Of a stretch of DNA of 60,292 nucleotides, positions 23,707 through 32,389 are shown in pieces. The DNA comes from Chloroflexota bacterium (GTDB lineage: Bacteria > Chloroflexota > Dormibacteria > Dormibacterales > Dormibacteraceae): NCBI GenBank assembly GCA_005887685.1, contig VBHJ01000005.1, positions 1 through 60,292 of the forward strand, read 5' to 3'. Position numbers and translations under genes: made by a program. How positions within the stretch are numbered: position 1 is the stretch's first letter; every line of letters starts with the position of its first letter. The notes beneath the pieces were generated by a model that was not told the DNA's origin, made no database searches, and worked only from the letters and a program-made list of their open reading frames with translations.

Positions 23707-24636
23707 AGCGAGTACGACGTCATCATCGTGGGGGGCGGTCCCGCAGGGCTGGCGGCCGCGCTCTACACCGCCCGGATGAACCTGAAGACGGTGATCCTGG
23801 ACCGTGGGCCGCTGGGCGGCCAGCTCCTCAACACCGAGCTGGTCGAAGACTACCCTGGCTTTGACTCGATCCTGGGGTCCGAGCTCGCCATGAAGATGGG
23901 CGAGCACGCCCGGCGGTTTGGGGTCGAGGTGCGTGACTTCGAGCCGGTCAAGGAGATCGACGTCGAGGGCACCTCCAAGGTGGTCCGGCTCGAGTCCGGG
24001 GAGGAGCTCCGGGCGCCCGCGCTGATCATGGCCGCCGGGGGCCTGCCCCGCTACCTGCAGGTCCCGGGGGAGAAGGAGTTCTGGGGCCGCGGCGTGAGCT
24101 ACTGCGCGGTGTGCGACGGCGCTTTCTTCAAGGGCCAGGAGCTCGCGGTCATCGGTGGAGGGGACGCTGCGGTCGAGGAGGGCGACTTCCTCACGCGCTA
24201 CGCGTCAAAGGTTTACATCTTGCACCGCCGCAGCGAGCTGCGGGCCCAGCCGATCCTGGTCGAGCGCGCCCTCGAGAACAAAAAGATCGAGTTCATCTTC
24301 GACGCGCAGGTGAAGGAGATCACCGGTGACGGCAAGGTCCACTCCGTCAAGTACGAGCAGCACGGCAAGGCGAAGGAGCTTCCGGTGGGAGGCGTGTTCG
24401 TCTTCATCGGATTCGTGCCCAACTCTTCGCTGTTCAAGGTCCATGTCGACCACGACGCGGGCGGCTACATCCTGACCGACCGTGACCTGCAGACGTCGGT
24501 CGAGGGGATCTGGGCAGTCGGTGATGTGCGCGCCCAGCTGACCAAGCAGATCGCCACCGCGGTGGGGGACGGGACGACGGCGGCGGTCGCCGCGTCGCAG
24601 TACATCACGACGCTGAAGGACGCGGCCCGGACCTAA
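23704..24636 (+). CDS. trxB: thioredoxin reductase / TrxB-type NAD(P)H-flavin oxidoreductase
   Basis: 310 residues, GTG start. FAD-binding IIVGGGPAGLAAALYTAR, the redox-active CAVC in VSYCAVCDGAFF, the NADPH-binding GGGDAAVEEGDFL with HRR, and the FAD-binding end WAVGDVRAQLTKQIATAVGDG are all in place. It reduces thioredoxin or a thioredoxin-like partner. Preceded by a FixX-like ferredoxin, so a ferredoxin-linked role cannot be excluded. The HRRS segment is consistent with NADPH use. Confidence 0.9.
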   Translation: MSEYDVIIVGGGPAGLAAALYTARMNLKTVILDRGPLGGQLLNTELVEDYPGFDSILGSELAMKMGEHARRFGVEVRDFEPVKEIDVEGTSKVVRLESGEELRAPALIMAAGGLPRYLQVPGEKEFWGRGVSYCAVCDGAFFKGQELAVIGGGDAAVEEGDFLTRYASKVYILHRRSELRAQPILVERALENKKIEFIFDAQVKEITGDGKVHSVKYEQHGKAKELPVGGVFVFIGFVPNSSLFKVHVDHDAGGYILTDRDLQTSVEGIWAVGDVRAQLTKQIATAVGDGTTAAVAASQYITTLKDAART

Positions 24637-25805
24637 GGGGCGGCGCCGACGTAGACACGCAGCTGAAACGTGTAACGTCCGTCGGCTGACGCCGCGTCGA
24701 CCCTCGAGACGCCGGCCTGGTGGGCGGTGAACTTCGCGACCGGACTGCCGTCCGATCCTGGGAGCACGTCGAGCGAAAGCACGCTCGGGTTGCTCGTCTT
24801 GAACTGCACACCCGGCCACTCCGTCGAGGGCCAGCCGGACAGGTCGACGGTCAGGTCTCCGCCAGTGTTCACGAAGGTCTCACTTCCGTCGTCCGAGGTG
24901 GTCGCGGTGACGTGCACGTACTGCGTCTGGCCGGCCCCGACATTGGCGGGGTTTTGAACGCCCGGCATCGCGCCTTGCGCTAAGACCAGCCCGACCATGA
25001 CCGCGACATAGGCTCCCCACGCGAGGTTGCGCGTTTGGGACACCGGGCTGGAGAACCCCGGAACGCGGAAGGCCAGGTTGCCGATGTTGAGAAGGACCCC
25101 AATCCCAAGAATGATCCCCGCGAGGATCAGAACGCTCACCGCCAGAGAGCCGACCGCCGCCATGTTTCCTGAGGCGATCGCGCCGGGCAGCGCGAAAAGG
25201 CTGACGACTCCGCCTAGCCCGAACCGCAATGCGACCAGGATCAGACACAGGCTTACCGCTCCGCCCACGATTCGGGGCACGCCGACCGTGCGGACCTGCA
25301 TCACGTTTCGCTCCGCCAGATCGAGCTCGCCCAGAGACGGCACCGTTGCGCCCTTCAAGAGGTCCGCGGCAGCGCGCTTCACATCGCCCGCGGAGGGCGA
25401 TCCCGGCGGAGTGCCGGCGACCCCGACTCGACCGGTGTCGGAGTCGACGGTCCAGATCGAAGCAGGCACACCGGCGCCCTCCACCGTTCCGGGCTGCGTC
25501 AGCTGGTTCCCGGGTGCGACGTGCACTACGACGACCCCTGGCCGAACCCTGCGCTGGATCGCGTTGGGCCTCCAGTTGGCCTCGGCCCACGTCGCCGCCG
25601 CCATGGCGGCCGCGTGGGGATTCTGACCGGGTCCGCTGAAGAGCAGAAAGGCCGGCGTGGCGCCTTGCTGCCGGTACGCGATCCGTGTGGTGTTGCCGGC
25701 GAACGATTGGAAGCGCGCGTCGGTCTGCGCTGCGAGCCGGTAACGGCTGCGCGGAAGGATCCGGACGAGGGACGCGCGCGCGAGGTCTTCGACGTCGAAA
25801 GGCAA
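24633..25805 (-). CDS. hypothetical membrane protein with extracytoplasmic beta domain
   Basis: 390 residues, TTG start (25805). The first ~165 residues look soluble. Three or more transmembrane helices follow at about 175-290: VGGAVSLCLILVALRFGLGG, a long segment ending in LILAGIILGIGVLLNIG, and WGAYVAVMVGLVLAQG. The last ~90 residues look like an Ig/Big-type beta domain (VHVTATTSDDGSETFVNTGG; SVLSLDVLPGSDG). I do not recognise a family. It overlaps the end of trxB tail-to-tail by 4 bp. Confidence 0.6.
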   Translation of the reverse strand: MPFDVEDLARASLVRILPRSRYRLAAQTDARFQSFAGNTTRIAYRQQGATPAFLLFSGPGQNPHAAAMAAATWAEANWRPNAIQRRVRPGVVVVHVAPGNQLTQPGTVEGAGVPASIWTVDSDTGRVGVAGTPPGSPSAGDVKRAAADLLKGATVPSLGELDLAERNVMQVRTVGVPRIVGGAVSLCLILVALRFGLGGVVSLFALPGAIASGNMAAVGSLAVSVLILAGIILGIGVLLNIGNLAFRVPGFSSPVSQTRNLAWGAYVAVMVGLVLAQGAMPGVQNPANVGAGQTQYVHVTATTSDDGSETFVNTGGDLTVDLSGWPSTEWPGVQFKTSNPSVLSLDVLPGSDGSPVAKFTAHQAGVSRVDAASADGRYTFQLRVYVGAAP

Positions 25806-25866
25806 AGCCCGCCGATGATAGGTCTGGAGCCGGGTCGCCGGGCCCGCTTAGCCCCTCACCACCCCA

Positions 25867-26154
25867 TTACTCCTGGGTGCGCGAGGATTCCGGCACGGGA
25901 TCGCGGCCCAAGATCATGAATGCAGCCCCGAGCGCGACGCCCAGCGCGGCAGGCCCGAAATCGACGATCGGCCCGTCCCTGAAAGCGAGCCGGATGATCA
26001 GCGATCCGAAGACGAAGATGCCCCCCAGCACGAGTACGATCCGGAACCGTCGCGCGACGAGTCGAAGCTGCCGCCGAAATCCGCCGGGCCGGACGGCGAG
26101 CACGCTCAGGGTCATCGCCACGATGACGATCAGGCCGAGGAGGAAACCCCTCAC
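25867..26154 (-). CDS. small membrane protein
   Basis: 95 residues, GTG start directly after the TGA of the dehydrogenase gene (TGA then GTG, minus strand). Three hydrophobic helices are separated by a basic loop (RPGGFRRQLRLVARRFR): FLLGLIVIVAMTLSVLAV, IVLVLGGIFVFGSLIIRL and the ALGVALGAAFMIL segment. No known family is recognised. It is likely co-transcribed with the dehydrogenase. Confidence 0.6.
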   Translation of the reverse strand: MRGFLLGLIVIVAMTLSVLAVRPGGFRRQLRLVARRFRIVLVLGGIFVFGSLIIRLAFRDGPIVDFGPAALGVALGAAFMILGRDPVPESSRTQE

Positions 26155-27075
26155 TCAGTAGCCCTCGACGACGACGTTGAGCAGTGGTTCGCCGCGCGAG
26201 AACCTACCAACCTGGTCGGCGACCAGGCGCCAGGATCGGTCGAGCCTCTTGCGCACCCAGCCGCCGACGTGCGGCGTGATCAGGATCCCGGGCGCCGACC
26301 ACAACGGATGGCCGTCGGGCAACGGTTCGGGATCAGTGACATCCAGGGCCGCGCGGATCTGACCGGCAAGCAGCGAAGCGAGCAGAGCGTCGGTATCGAC
26401 GAGCGGCCCACGCGCCGCGTTCACTAGCAATGCGCCACGGCGCATCCTGGAGATGAACTTCGCGTCCACCATGCCGCGGGTCGATTCGGTGAGCGGCAGC
26501 AGCACGATGACGACGTCCGCCCTCGGTAGGAGGTCGGGTAATTCCGTCGGGGGTGATACGCCGTCCCTGGAGTGCATCGCCACGCGGAGGAACTTGACCC
26601 CGAACGGCGCGAGGCGCCTTTCCACGGCGCGCCCGATCGAGCCGTAACCCACAATCAGGACGGTCGCATCCTCGAGGTCATCGGCTTCGGTCGCCGGCTC
26701 CAACCATCGGGCGTTGCGCTGTCCGTCGACATGGGCCGGGAGGTTGTGGAGGCTCGCCAGGATCGCCATCACCACCCATTCCGAGACCGAGGTGTCGTGC
26801 ACTCCCGATGCATCGCAAAGCACCACCCCCGCGGGAATTTTGTCGGCGAGCCGGTCGACTCCCGCGGACAGCGTCTGGACGACCTGCAGGCCGTCGAGTC
26901 GCTGGATCACTTGAGTAATGCGTTCCACGCTGAACCCCGCGACCAGGAACTGGCCGCGGCCGAGTCGCGCGGGCAGCCGGCCATCGGCCGGCAGGTCATG
27001 GATGGCACTGATGGGCGGCAGCAGCGAACGGTGCTCTGGTCGAGTGCCGGCTGGAATCCACACGTCGACTGTCAT
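26155..27075 (-). CDS. D-2-hydroxyacid dehydrogenase
   Basis: 306 residues from ATG 27075. The NAD-binding Rossmann motif is VLIVGYGSIGRAVERRL, and the family pattern continues with LPLTESTRGMVDAKFISRMRRGALLVNAARGPLVD. The catalytic triad is present: Arg in NAARGPLVD, Glu in the DPEPLP region and His in LITPHVGGW. These enzymes reduce 2-keto acids to D-hydroxy acids or the reverse; the substrate cannot be assigned. The N-terminal catalytic half is short, so the chain is a little under the usual 315-330. Confidence 0.9.
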   Translation of the reverse strand: MTVDVWIPAGTRPEHRSLLPPISAIHDLPADGRLPARLGRGQFLVAGFSVERITQVIQRLDGLQVVQTLSAGVDRLADKIPAGVVLCDASGVHDTSVSEWVVMAILASLHNLPAHVDGQRNARWLEPATEADDLEDATVLIVGYGSIGRAVERRLAPFGVKFLRVAMHSRDGVSPPTELPDLLPRADVVIVLLPLTESTRGMVDAKFISRMRRGALLVNAARGPLVDTDALLASLLAGQIRAALDVTDPEPLPDGHPLWSAPGILITPHVGGWVRKRLDRSWRLVADQVGRFSRGEPLLNVVVEGY

Positions 27076-27100
27076 GGCGCATTGATGGTATCGGTGTGAT

Positions 27101-27295
27101 CTAGCCGAACCGGCGCACGAACATGAACATCGCGGGAATCCACTCTTCGCCGTTGACCTTGCGGCGCCGCCTGGTCCGGCGCAGAAAACCCCAGACCCAG
27201 AGCTCGCCCGCCTTCGTCGGTGTCGCCCTGTCTTCCTGCTCGAGCTCGCGCGACAACGATTCATCGTCGTCGAGCGGGGCGAAGATCGAGTACAT
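27101..27295 (-). CDS. small hypothetical protein
   Basis: 64 residues from ATG 27295, which has GGAGAAG just upstream; a longer frame from GTG 27352 also exists. Acidic N-terminal half (LDDDESLSRELEQED), basic centre (RRTRRRRKVNGEEW) and a hydrophobic, aromatic end. No family recognised. Coding status is supported only by the ribosome binding site and codon-like composition. Confidence 0.4.
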   Translation of the reverse strand: MYSIFAPLDDDESLSRELEQEDRATPTKAGELWVWGFLRRTRRRRKVNGEEWIPAMFMFVRRFG

Positions 27296-27478
27296 GCTTC
27301 TCCGCTCGAGGCTCCGGAGATCCCGCTCCTCCAACTTTCGTTGGCGTCCCACGCCTCGAATTTTCCCTCAGGCGGCCGGAGACTCACACGCCGTTCCAAG
27401 CGCGTTTTGAGGTTCGCCGCAGACCATCGGATCCTGGAGTGCACCGGACGTCCGGAGCCTGTGGGATAGGGGGTTCGC

Positions 27479-28288
27479 ATGACCACACAGCCGGCGTACA
27501 CATCGTCGACGCTGAGCGATGTCGGTGGCGAGCGCGTCAACCGATCGGGCTTCGGCACGAAAGCCGTGTGGTTCTTCCGAGCTCTGCTGCTCGTGCCATT
27601 CGTCCTCATGGCGCCGGAGGTGATCTCGGCGCTTCGCGGCAGCCCGGATGGAGTGGCGAACATTTCCGCTTCGGTCGCCGACGTTCTCGGAACGTCGACC
27701 TTCCTGATCTTCATCCTGATGCTGGCCGTCACGCCGGTCTACACGATGACGGGCTGGAGATGGCACACCGTTCTTCGCCGCGATTACGGGATCGCGATGT
27801 TCGCGACGGCCGCTACCGACCTGACGCTGGCGGCCATCACGACCGGTGACACCTTCCCCGGCACGGTGCTGACTCGAGTCGGTGGGCATACCTTCCTGGC
27901 CGCGGGAACGCTCTCCACGCTCCTGCTGATTCCGCTCGTCGTTACGGCCAACCAACCGGCGCAGCAATGGCTTGGGCGGCACTGGAAAGGGGTTCAACGC
28001 TTGACGTACGTCGTCTGGGGAACCATCCTCGTTCACCTCTTTCTTCTCTTCGGCTTGAGCGCGATCTTCATCGATGCGGTCGCGGTGAGCGCCCCGCTTG
28101 TTTTCATGCGACTTCCTCTCGTGCGGCGCTGGTGGACCGCAGCGCGGCGCCGGGGTTCGCGTCGGTTCGTGCGAGCGGTTGCGGCGGTCGCCCTCGTCGG
28201 CGTCTTCAGCCTCGGATTCGTGCCGTTGGTGCACGAGCTCGCCGTGAAGGGGTCGGCCGCCTTCGTGCAGAACCCGAACCGTGATTGA
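27479..28288 (+). CDS. ferric reductase-like / MsrQ-like membrane protein
   Basis: 269 residues with six or so hydrophobic helices. The layout and the segment LGRHWKGVQRLTYVVWGTILVHLFLLFG match the MsrQ/YedZ-type ferric-reductase transmembrane domain, where helices carry b-type heme. GWRWHTVLRRDYGIAMF corresponds to the 'RR.LGL' loop. The usual HRLVY is VQRLTY here and the usual LH in the helix after RRxLG is TD, so some of the expected heme histidines are missing while H in VHLF and HTFL remain. No msrP gene is adjacent. The overlap with the next gene suggests an operon of membrane proteins. Confidence 0.65.
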   Translation: MTTQPAYTSSTLSDVGGERVNRSGFGTKAVWFFRALLLVPFVLMAPEVISALRGSPDGVANISASVADVLGTSTFLIFILMLAVTPVYTMTGWRWHTVLRRDYGIAMFATAATDLTLAAITTGDTFPGTVLTRVGGHTFLAAGTLSTLLLIPLVVTANQPAQQWLGRHWKGVQRLTYVVWGTILVHLFLLFGLSAIFIDAVAVSAPLVFMRLPLVRRWWTAARRRGSRRFVRAVAAVALVGVFSLGFVPLVHELAVKGSAAFVQNPNRD

Positions 28289-28631
28289 GCCTGCCGCGCC
28301 TCAGAGGTCGTCCTACGAATCACATGCAGCGCGGCGCCGTGAGGCGAAGCGCTTGATCGATGCGCTCACGACCGTCTGTGTCGTGGTGGCCGTCGCCATC
28401 GGGACGAGCCAGCTGGTCAAGGAAGGCCTGCAGGAGTTTCTCTACCGTCCACCGGGCGTGGGCGCGAGTCCATCCGTAGCGGCACCCGGTGCCAACGCCG
28501 CCGAAACCCCGCCGGAGGTAGCGCAAATCGTTCCGACCCAACCGAGCCCGACTCCCCAACCAATCCAGCGACGCGTTCACAGCGGCTCGGAGGTGAAGCG
28601 CGATCCTGACCGTGGCCGGCCATACCGTTAG
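28281..28631 (+). CDS. single-pass membrane protein with Pro-rich tail
   Basis: 116 residues, GTG start overlapping the MsrQ-like gene by 8 bp. A basic N-terminal stretch is followed by one helix (ALTTVCVVVAVAIGTSQLV) and a Pro/Ala/Thr-rich C-terminus likely outside the membrane. No family recognised. The stop overlaps the next GTG start by 20 bp. Confidence 0.55.
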   Translation: MIEPAAPQRSSYESHAARRREAKRLIDALTTVCVVVAVAIGTSQLVKEGLQEFLYRPPGVGASPSVAAPGANAAETPPEVAQIVPTQPSPTPQPIQRRVHSGSEVKRDPDRGRPYR

Positions 28632-29103
28632 GCGGCGGGTGCTCTCAGCACTCCTGATCGCACTCGGCTTCTATGCCCTCAGCGACATCTTGCTCTGGCA
28701 GCGGATCTTCGAGGCGCATCAGCTCTCGATGTTCGACTCGCAGTACCAGACCGGGCACGTCGCGATCCTGGTCGGGATGATGGGGGTCGGGGCCGTCCTG
28801 CTGCTCGACGCAGGTGTGTGGGCGCTCTGGTACGAAGGCGCGCTTTACACGATCGCATTCGGCGGCGGCGCGGATGTCCTCTACTACTGGCTGGACGGAA
28901 GGCAGATACCGGCGGTCCTGCCGTGGCTCGATCGCTCGCGCCTGATCTTCGTCCGCCCGTTTACCGGCGATGTCACGAGCCTCGAATTGCTTGCCTCGGC
29001 GGCGTTCTGGATGGGCTTGTGGCTTTCCATGCTGGTGATGTTGCCGAAGATAAGGGCGTGGCGCTCTGCTGCACGACGCGCCGCGGGGAGCAATCGTCAG
29101 TGA
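28612..29103 (+). CDS. hypothetical polytopic membrane protein (DUF2243-like appearance)
   Basis: 163 residues with GTG start. Four hydrophobic helices: VLSALLIALGFYALSDILLW, HVAILVGMMGVGAVLLLDAG, LWYEGALYTIAFGGGADVLY and FWMGLWLSMLVMLP. A short YWLDGR loop is polar. I cannot assign a family with certainty. It completes a three-gene run of overlapping membrane proteins and ends against the convergent carbonic anhydrase gene. Confidence 0.55.
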   Translation: MAGHTVRRRVLSALLIALGFYALSDILLWQRIFEAHQLSMFDSQYQTGHVAILVGMMGVGAVLLLDAGVWALWYEGALYTIAFGGGADVLYYWLDGRQIPAVLPWLDRSRLIFVRPFTGDVTSLELLASAAFWMGLWLSMLVMLPKIRAWRSAARRAAGSNRQ

Positions 29104-29609
29104 CGCGGAGTCGATGGCCGGCGGATCTCGGTGAGAGCGTTGCCGGCGAGGTCGTACACGAACCCGCGAACCTTGTCGCGGTGACTGAGACCTTCAAAAG
29201 CTCTGATGCGCTCAACGTCTTCGAGGACCGCATCGATCGGGTCGGCGAAACATCCAAAGCCTTCGGCGAAAGAATGTCCCGTTGCCGTTGCAATTCGTTG
29301 CGCCAGGTCTGACTCGGTGAACCGGCCCATGGCGCAGTCCGTGTGATGAAGGATCATCACCTCGCGAGTGCCAAGGATCGCTTGCGATATGGCCAGGCAC
29401 CGCACTGCATCGACGGATGCTCGGCCGCCCGCGTTGCGGATGACGTGCGCGTCACCCGGTCTCAGCCCAAGTAGCGCCGCCACATCAATCCGCGCGTCCA
29501 TGCATGTCAACACCGCAAGTTTCATCAGAGGTTCGATGACTCGAGCGGCCATACCCAGATAATGCAGTCGAGAATTCATCACGACCTGATCGATCGCGTC
29601 CATGGCCAT
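29097..29609 (-). CDS. beta-class carbonic anhydrase
   Basis: About 170 residues from ATG 29609; ATG 29603 and 29579 are alternatives and none has a clear ribosome binding site. Zinc ligands and dyad are visible: CMDARID (Cys, plus the Asp-Arg dyad), then HHTDCAM (His and Cys). VIRNAGGRASVDAVRCLAIS is the family strand-helix. It interconverts CO2 and bicarbonate. Short compared with plant-type enzymes, in line with the mycobacterial Rv1284-like subgroup. Confidence 0.88.
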   Translation of the reverse strand: MAMDAIDQVVMNSRLHYLGMAARVIEPLMKLAVLTCMDARIDVAALLGLRPGDAHVIRNAGGRASVDAVRCLAISQAILGTREVMILHHTDCAMGRFTESDLAQRIATATGHSFAEGFGCFADPIDAVLEDVERIRAFEGLSHRDKVRGFVYDLAGNALTEIRRPSTPRH

Positions 29610-29663
29610 GGGGACAATGACACTCCTCGCGCACCGCTGCAAGCGCCATCATGGACAGGGTCC

Positions 29664-30422
29664 ATGAATGTCGGTGATATCGATGTAGCTCGGATAGGGC
29701 TTGGGACGAACCGGCTCACGAAGACCGCGGAGAACGTGGCGTTCGTCAAGGCGGCGGTCACCGCCGGGGTGCAGATGATCGACACCGCCCACTCCTACAC
29801 CGGCGGCGAGAGCGAGGAGACGATCGGCGCTGCACTGTCTTCGATTCCCAAGGGATGCATGGTCGCCACCAAGGGAGGGATCGGCGGTCCCGGCCGCGGC
29901 CGCCCGGAGGCGCTGCGCGATGAGATCGAGCAGAGTCTCCGCCGCCTGAGGACCGACCAGATACCGCTGTACTACCTGCACCGCGTCGACCCGCAGACTC
30001 CGCTCGAGGAGAGCCTCGGCGCGATCAAGGAGTATCGGGACCGCGGCAAGATCCGCCATGTCGGCATCTCAGAGGTCGGGATCGAGCAGATCGAGCGCGC
30101 CCGGAAAGTTGTCCCGATCGTCGCCGTGCAGAACCAGTACAACCTTTCCGAGCGCAAGTACGAGGCAGTCGTCGACTACTGCGCCAAGGAAGGGATCACG
30201 TTCATTCCTTTCTTTCCGTTGAGAGGGGGCGGCGGCCGTGAGCTCGACGAGATCGCGGAGCGCCACGGCGCGACACGCCAGCAGGTCATGTTGGCGTGGC
30301 TCCTGCGGCGCTCGCCTGTGATGCTGCCGATACCCGGCACGCTGTCGCTCCAGCACTTGAGAGAGAACCTGGCGGCGTCGAACATCGACTTGACTGACGC
30401 CGAGTTCGAAGCGCTTCGCTAG
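29664..30422 (+). CDS. aldo/keto reductase
   Basis: 252 residues from ATG 29664. The barrel and catalytic tetrad are visible: Asp and Tyr in MIDTAHSYTGGESEE, Lys in ATKGG and His in YYLHRVD. NADPH-binding appearance at the end: PIPGTLSLQHLRENLAA. QNQYNLSER and IPFFPLRGGG match the subgroup of short bacterial AKRs. The substrate is unknown. Its start region lies close to that of the divergent carbonic anhydrase. Confidence 0.9.
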   Translation: MNVGDIDVARIGLGTNRLTKTAENVAFVKAAVTAGVQMIDTAHSYTGGESEETIGAALSSIPKGCMVATKGGIGGPGRGRPEALRDEIEQSLRRLRTDQIPLYYLHRVDPQTPLEESLGAIKEYRDRGKIRHVGISEVGIEQIERARKVVPIVAVQNQYNLSERKYEAVVDYCAKEGITFIPFFPLRGGGGRELDEIAERHGATRQQVMLAWLLRRSPVMLPIPGTLSLQHLRENLAASNIDLTDAEFEALR

Positions 30423-30465
30423 CAAACGCTGTCGACAGAGCAGGGATGCTTCGCCCGGCGAGTCG

Positions 30466-32055
30466 CTACTGCGTTACGTCGATCCAGACCAGGCCCGGGG
30501 GCAGCGTCAGAGGGTTGCCGTTGTCGAGCGTGAACGTAAGGGGGCCGTGGCTGTCGGTCGAGGCCCAGTTGCCGGTGTAGTGCTGTCCTTTGTAGAAGAC
30601 TTCGATCCGGCCATTGGTGTCCATGTCGTAATCGTGAATGTGCGCGCCATGTCCGTCGCCGACGTCCAGCAGCTGCTCACGCGTGTGCAGCTGGATGACC
30701 ATCTCGATGCGCAGCGGTTGGTGCTGGCTGGCGTCCTGGTACGGATGTCCTTCCTCCGACTTGGTGTAGGTGCCGGTCGCGGCGTCGTAGGAGTAGACCG
30801 AGTAGTGCTCGTCCACGGTAAAGCTGTTGATAGGAGCTCCACCCGAGACGTTCGGGCGGGTCTTCGGGAACACGTAGCCGGCGACGTTGAACAGCTCTTC
30901 CGCGGCGAGCACGCGGTCTCCGTTGATCAGCAGGTTGTCGGGCGCGTCGCGCGATCCCGTCCGGTACTGGAATCCGACCTGGTCGAAGAACTGCGGCGTG
31001 GGATCGGACGCGGCGCGGTTGCGCGTCGCCTGCGACTCGCCTGACTGGAAGAGCAGGCCCTTGTAGTGCCGGCCCAATTTCAGAGAGATGAATCGTGCCG
31101 ATCGCATGGGTCCGATCACGTCCGGCGCGTTCTGGAAGATCGCGGTCAGCCGGGTGATGCCGCCTTCGGCGAGGTACTCATAGACGATGTCGGCGGCTTG
31201 CAGCCCGTTCTGGTCGCGTGCGAACTCGTCGTTGGGAATCTGGATCAGCGCCGGGTACCGCAGCGAGATTGTGTGCTCGTGGTCGTGCCAGTACACGCCG
31301 GTCTTCAGCGAGAAGGCGGCCGCCACGAGGTGACCCGACTGGTCTCGTCCGCCGGGTGCGATCTGCACCGTCAGCGGGCCCGACGGCAAGCCTGCCGTGA
31401 CGAACGTCGCGCTCTTGTCGTCCACCGCCCACTTCAAGGTCGCGATCTGAGCGCCGACGGTCACCTTGATCGTCACCGGCTCCATCGTGTCGTTGAAGGT
31501 CAGCTTCATCGTCGAGCCGGGATCGATCTCCATTCCGTCCTTCAGAGGGCTGCCGTTGCCGGCCGTGATGGCCAGGACGCGCGGAATGATGATCGTCGTG
31601 AAAGTCCACTGCCCTCCGTTGACGTGGTGACGACTCGTATCTGAAGTGGGTTTCAGGTTGACGGTGTAGGTGGTCAGCTCCTGCAGGGGCTTGCTCGGAG
31701 TCCACGCATAGGTGGACTGACCGGAGACCGGGCTGACAGAGCCGTCGGTCGCCGGCGTGATCGAGAAGGCCGAGCGGACCGCTTCGATCGATACCGAGCG
31801 CGAGAAGTTGAACGCGAAGTTGCCATCCGTCGGAACATCCTTCTGGCCGTTCTTGACGTTGGTCGCGACGCTGGTCGGCAGGGTGTTCTCGTACGCGAGG
31901 AATGCGCCCAGGCCGATGACCACGACCAGGACGACCATGCCGACCGCGGCCCAGCCGCGACGGCCGAATCGCTTGCGGCGGCGCACCGGTCGCCTAAGAG
32001 GCGGGGCCGCGGGAGACGCAGGCTCGAGCTCGGGGAGTGACGTAGATATGGACAA
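30466..32055 (-). CDS. DUF3048 (YerB-type) protein with Big_5-like domains
   Basis: 529 residues. A Pro/Arg-rich cytoplasmic N-terminus precedes one helix (GWAAVGMVVLVVVIGLGAFLAY). Next come two Ig-like Big_5 modules (about 65-240) with FAFNFSRSVSIEAV and LKLTFNDTM-type strands. The C-terminal half is DUF3048: the AADIVYEYLAEGGITRLTAIF motif, GPMRSARFISLKL and the LLFQSGES stretch are diagnostic. YerB-like proteins are surface lipoproteins or membrane-anchored proteins of unknown function. Gene order suggests a separate unit with DUF971/Mrp upstream on the same strand. Confidence 0.88.
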   Translation of the reverse strand: MSISTSLPELEPASPAAPPLRRPVRRRKRFGRRGWAAVGMVVLVVVIGLGAFLAYENTLPTSVATNVKNGQKDVPTDGNFAFNFSRSVSIEAVRSAFSITPATDGSVSPVSGQSTYAWTPSKPLQELTTYTVNLKPTSDTSRHHVNGGQWTFTTIIIPRVLAITAGNGSPLKDGMEIDPGSTMKLTFNDTMEPVTIKVTVGAQIATLKWAVDDKSATFVTAGLPSGPLTVQIAPGGRDQSGHLVAAAFSLKTGVYWHDHEHTISLRYPALIQIPNDEFARDQNGLQAADIVYEYLAEGGITRLTAIFQNAPDVIGPMRSARFISLKLGRHYKGLLFQSGESQATRNRAASDPTPQFFDQVGFQYRTGSRDAPDNLLINGDRVLAAEELFNVAGYVFPKTRPNVSGGAPINSFTVDEHYSVYSYDAATGTYTKSEEGHPYQDASQHQPLRIEMVIQLHTREQLLDVGDGHGAHIHDYDMDTNGRIEVFYKGQHYTGNWASTDSHGPLTFTLDNGNPLTLPPGLVWIDVTQ

Positions 32056-32071
32056 CGGGCCGCGGGAATTA

Positions 32072-32380
32072 TTACACGAGGTGCCGGAGGAGCGAGAACG
32101 TATAGATCCCCGTGGCGTGGCCGCTCTCGAACGCGATCTGGAGCGCGTACTGGCCGACCAGCGTCACATCGCGGATGCGCACCTCGGCGTCGTTGAGGGT
32201 TTTCACGCGTGCCAGCCGGCCCGGTATGCCGGCCTCACCTCGACACTCGGCGCATGGGCAGGCCCATCGCAGCTGCTCGCCGGAGTACGTCGATCGCGCA
32301 CCGTCTTCCCACGTGACCTCCATCACCTGGCGCTCGCGGTCGACGTCGACATTCGTGGGAAACGGATCTGGATCTTGCAG
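32072..32380 (-). CDS. DUF971 domain protein, in frame with mrp after a TAG
   Basis: About 102 residues if started at CTG 32380. The domain is recognised from VDVDRERQVMEVTWEDGA, LRWACPCAECRGE and FESGHATGIYTFSLLR. Starting at the first GTG (32326) or ATG would delete the first strand. It lies in the same frame as Mrp and is separated from it only by TAG (32392-32390) and four codons. DUF971 occurs fused to the C-terminus of Mrp in HCF101-type Fe-S carrier proteins, so this may be a split or read-through version of that fusion. Confidence 0.7.
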   Translation of the reverse strand: MQDPDPFPTNVDVDRERQVMEVTWEDGARSTYSGEQLRWACPCAECRGEAGIPGRLARVKTLNDAEVRIRDVTLVGQYALQIAFESGHATGIYTFSLLRHLV

Positions 32381-32389
32381 CGGCTTGGC

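Noticed and set aside
25845-25875. Possible degenerate element copy (AGCCCCTCACCACCCCATTACTCC)
   Set aside because: Neither hairpin can be formed; similarity is limited to C-rich words.
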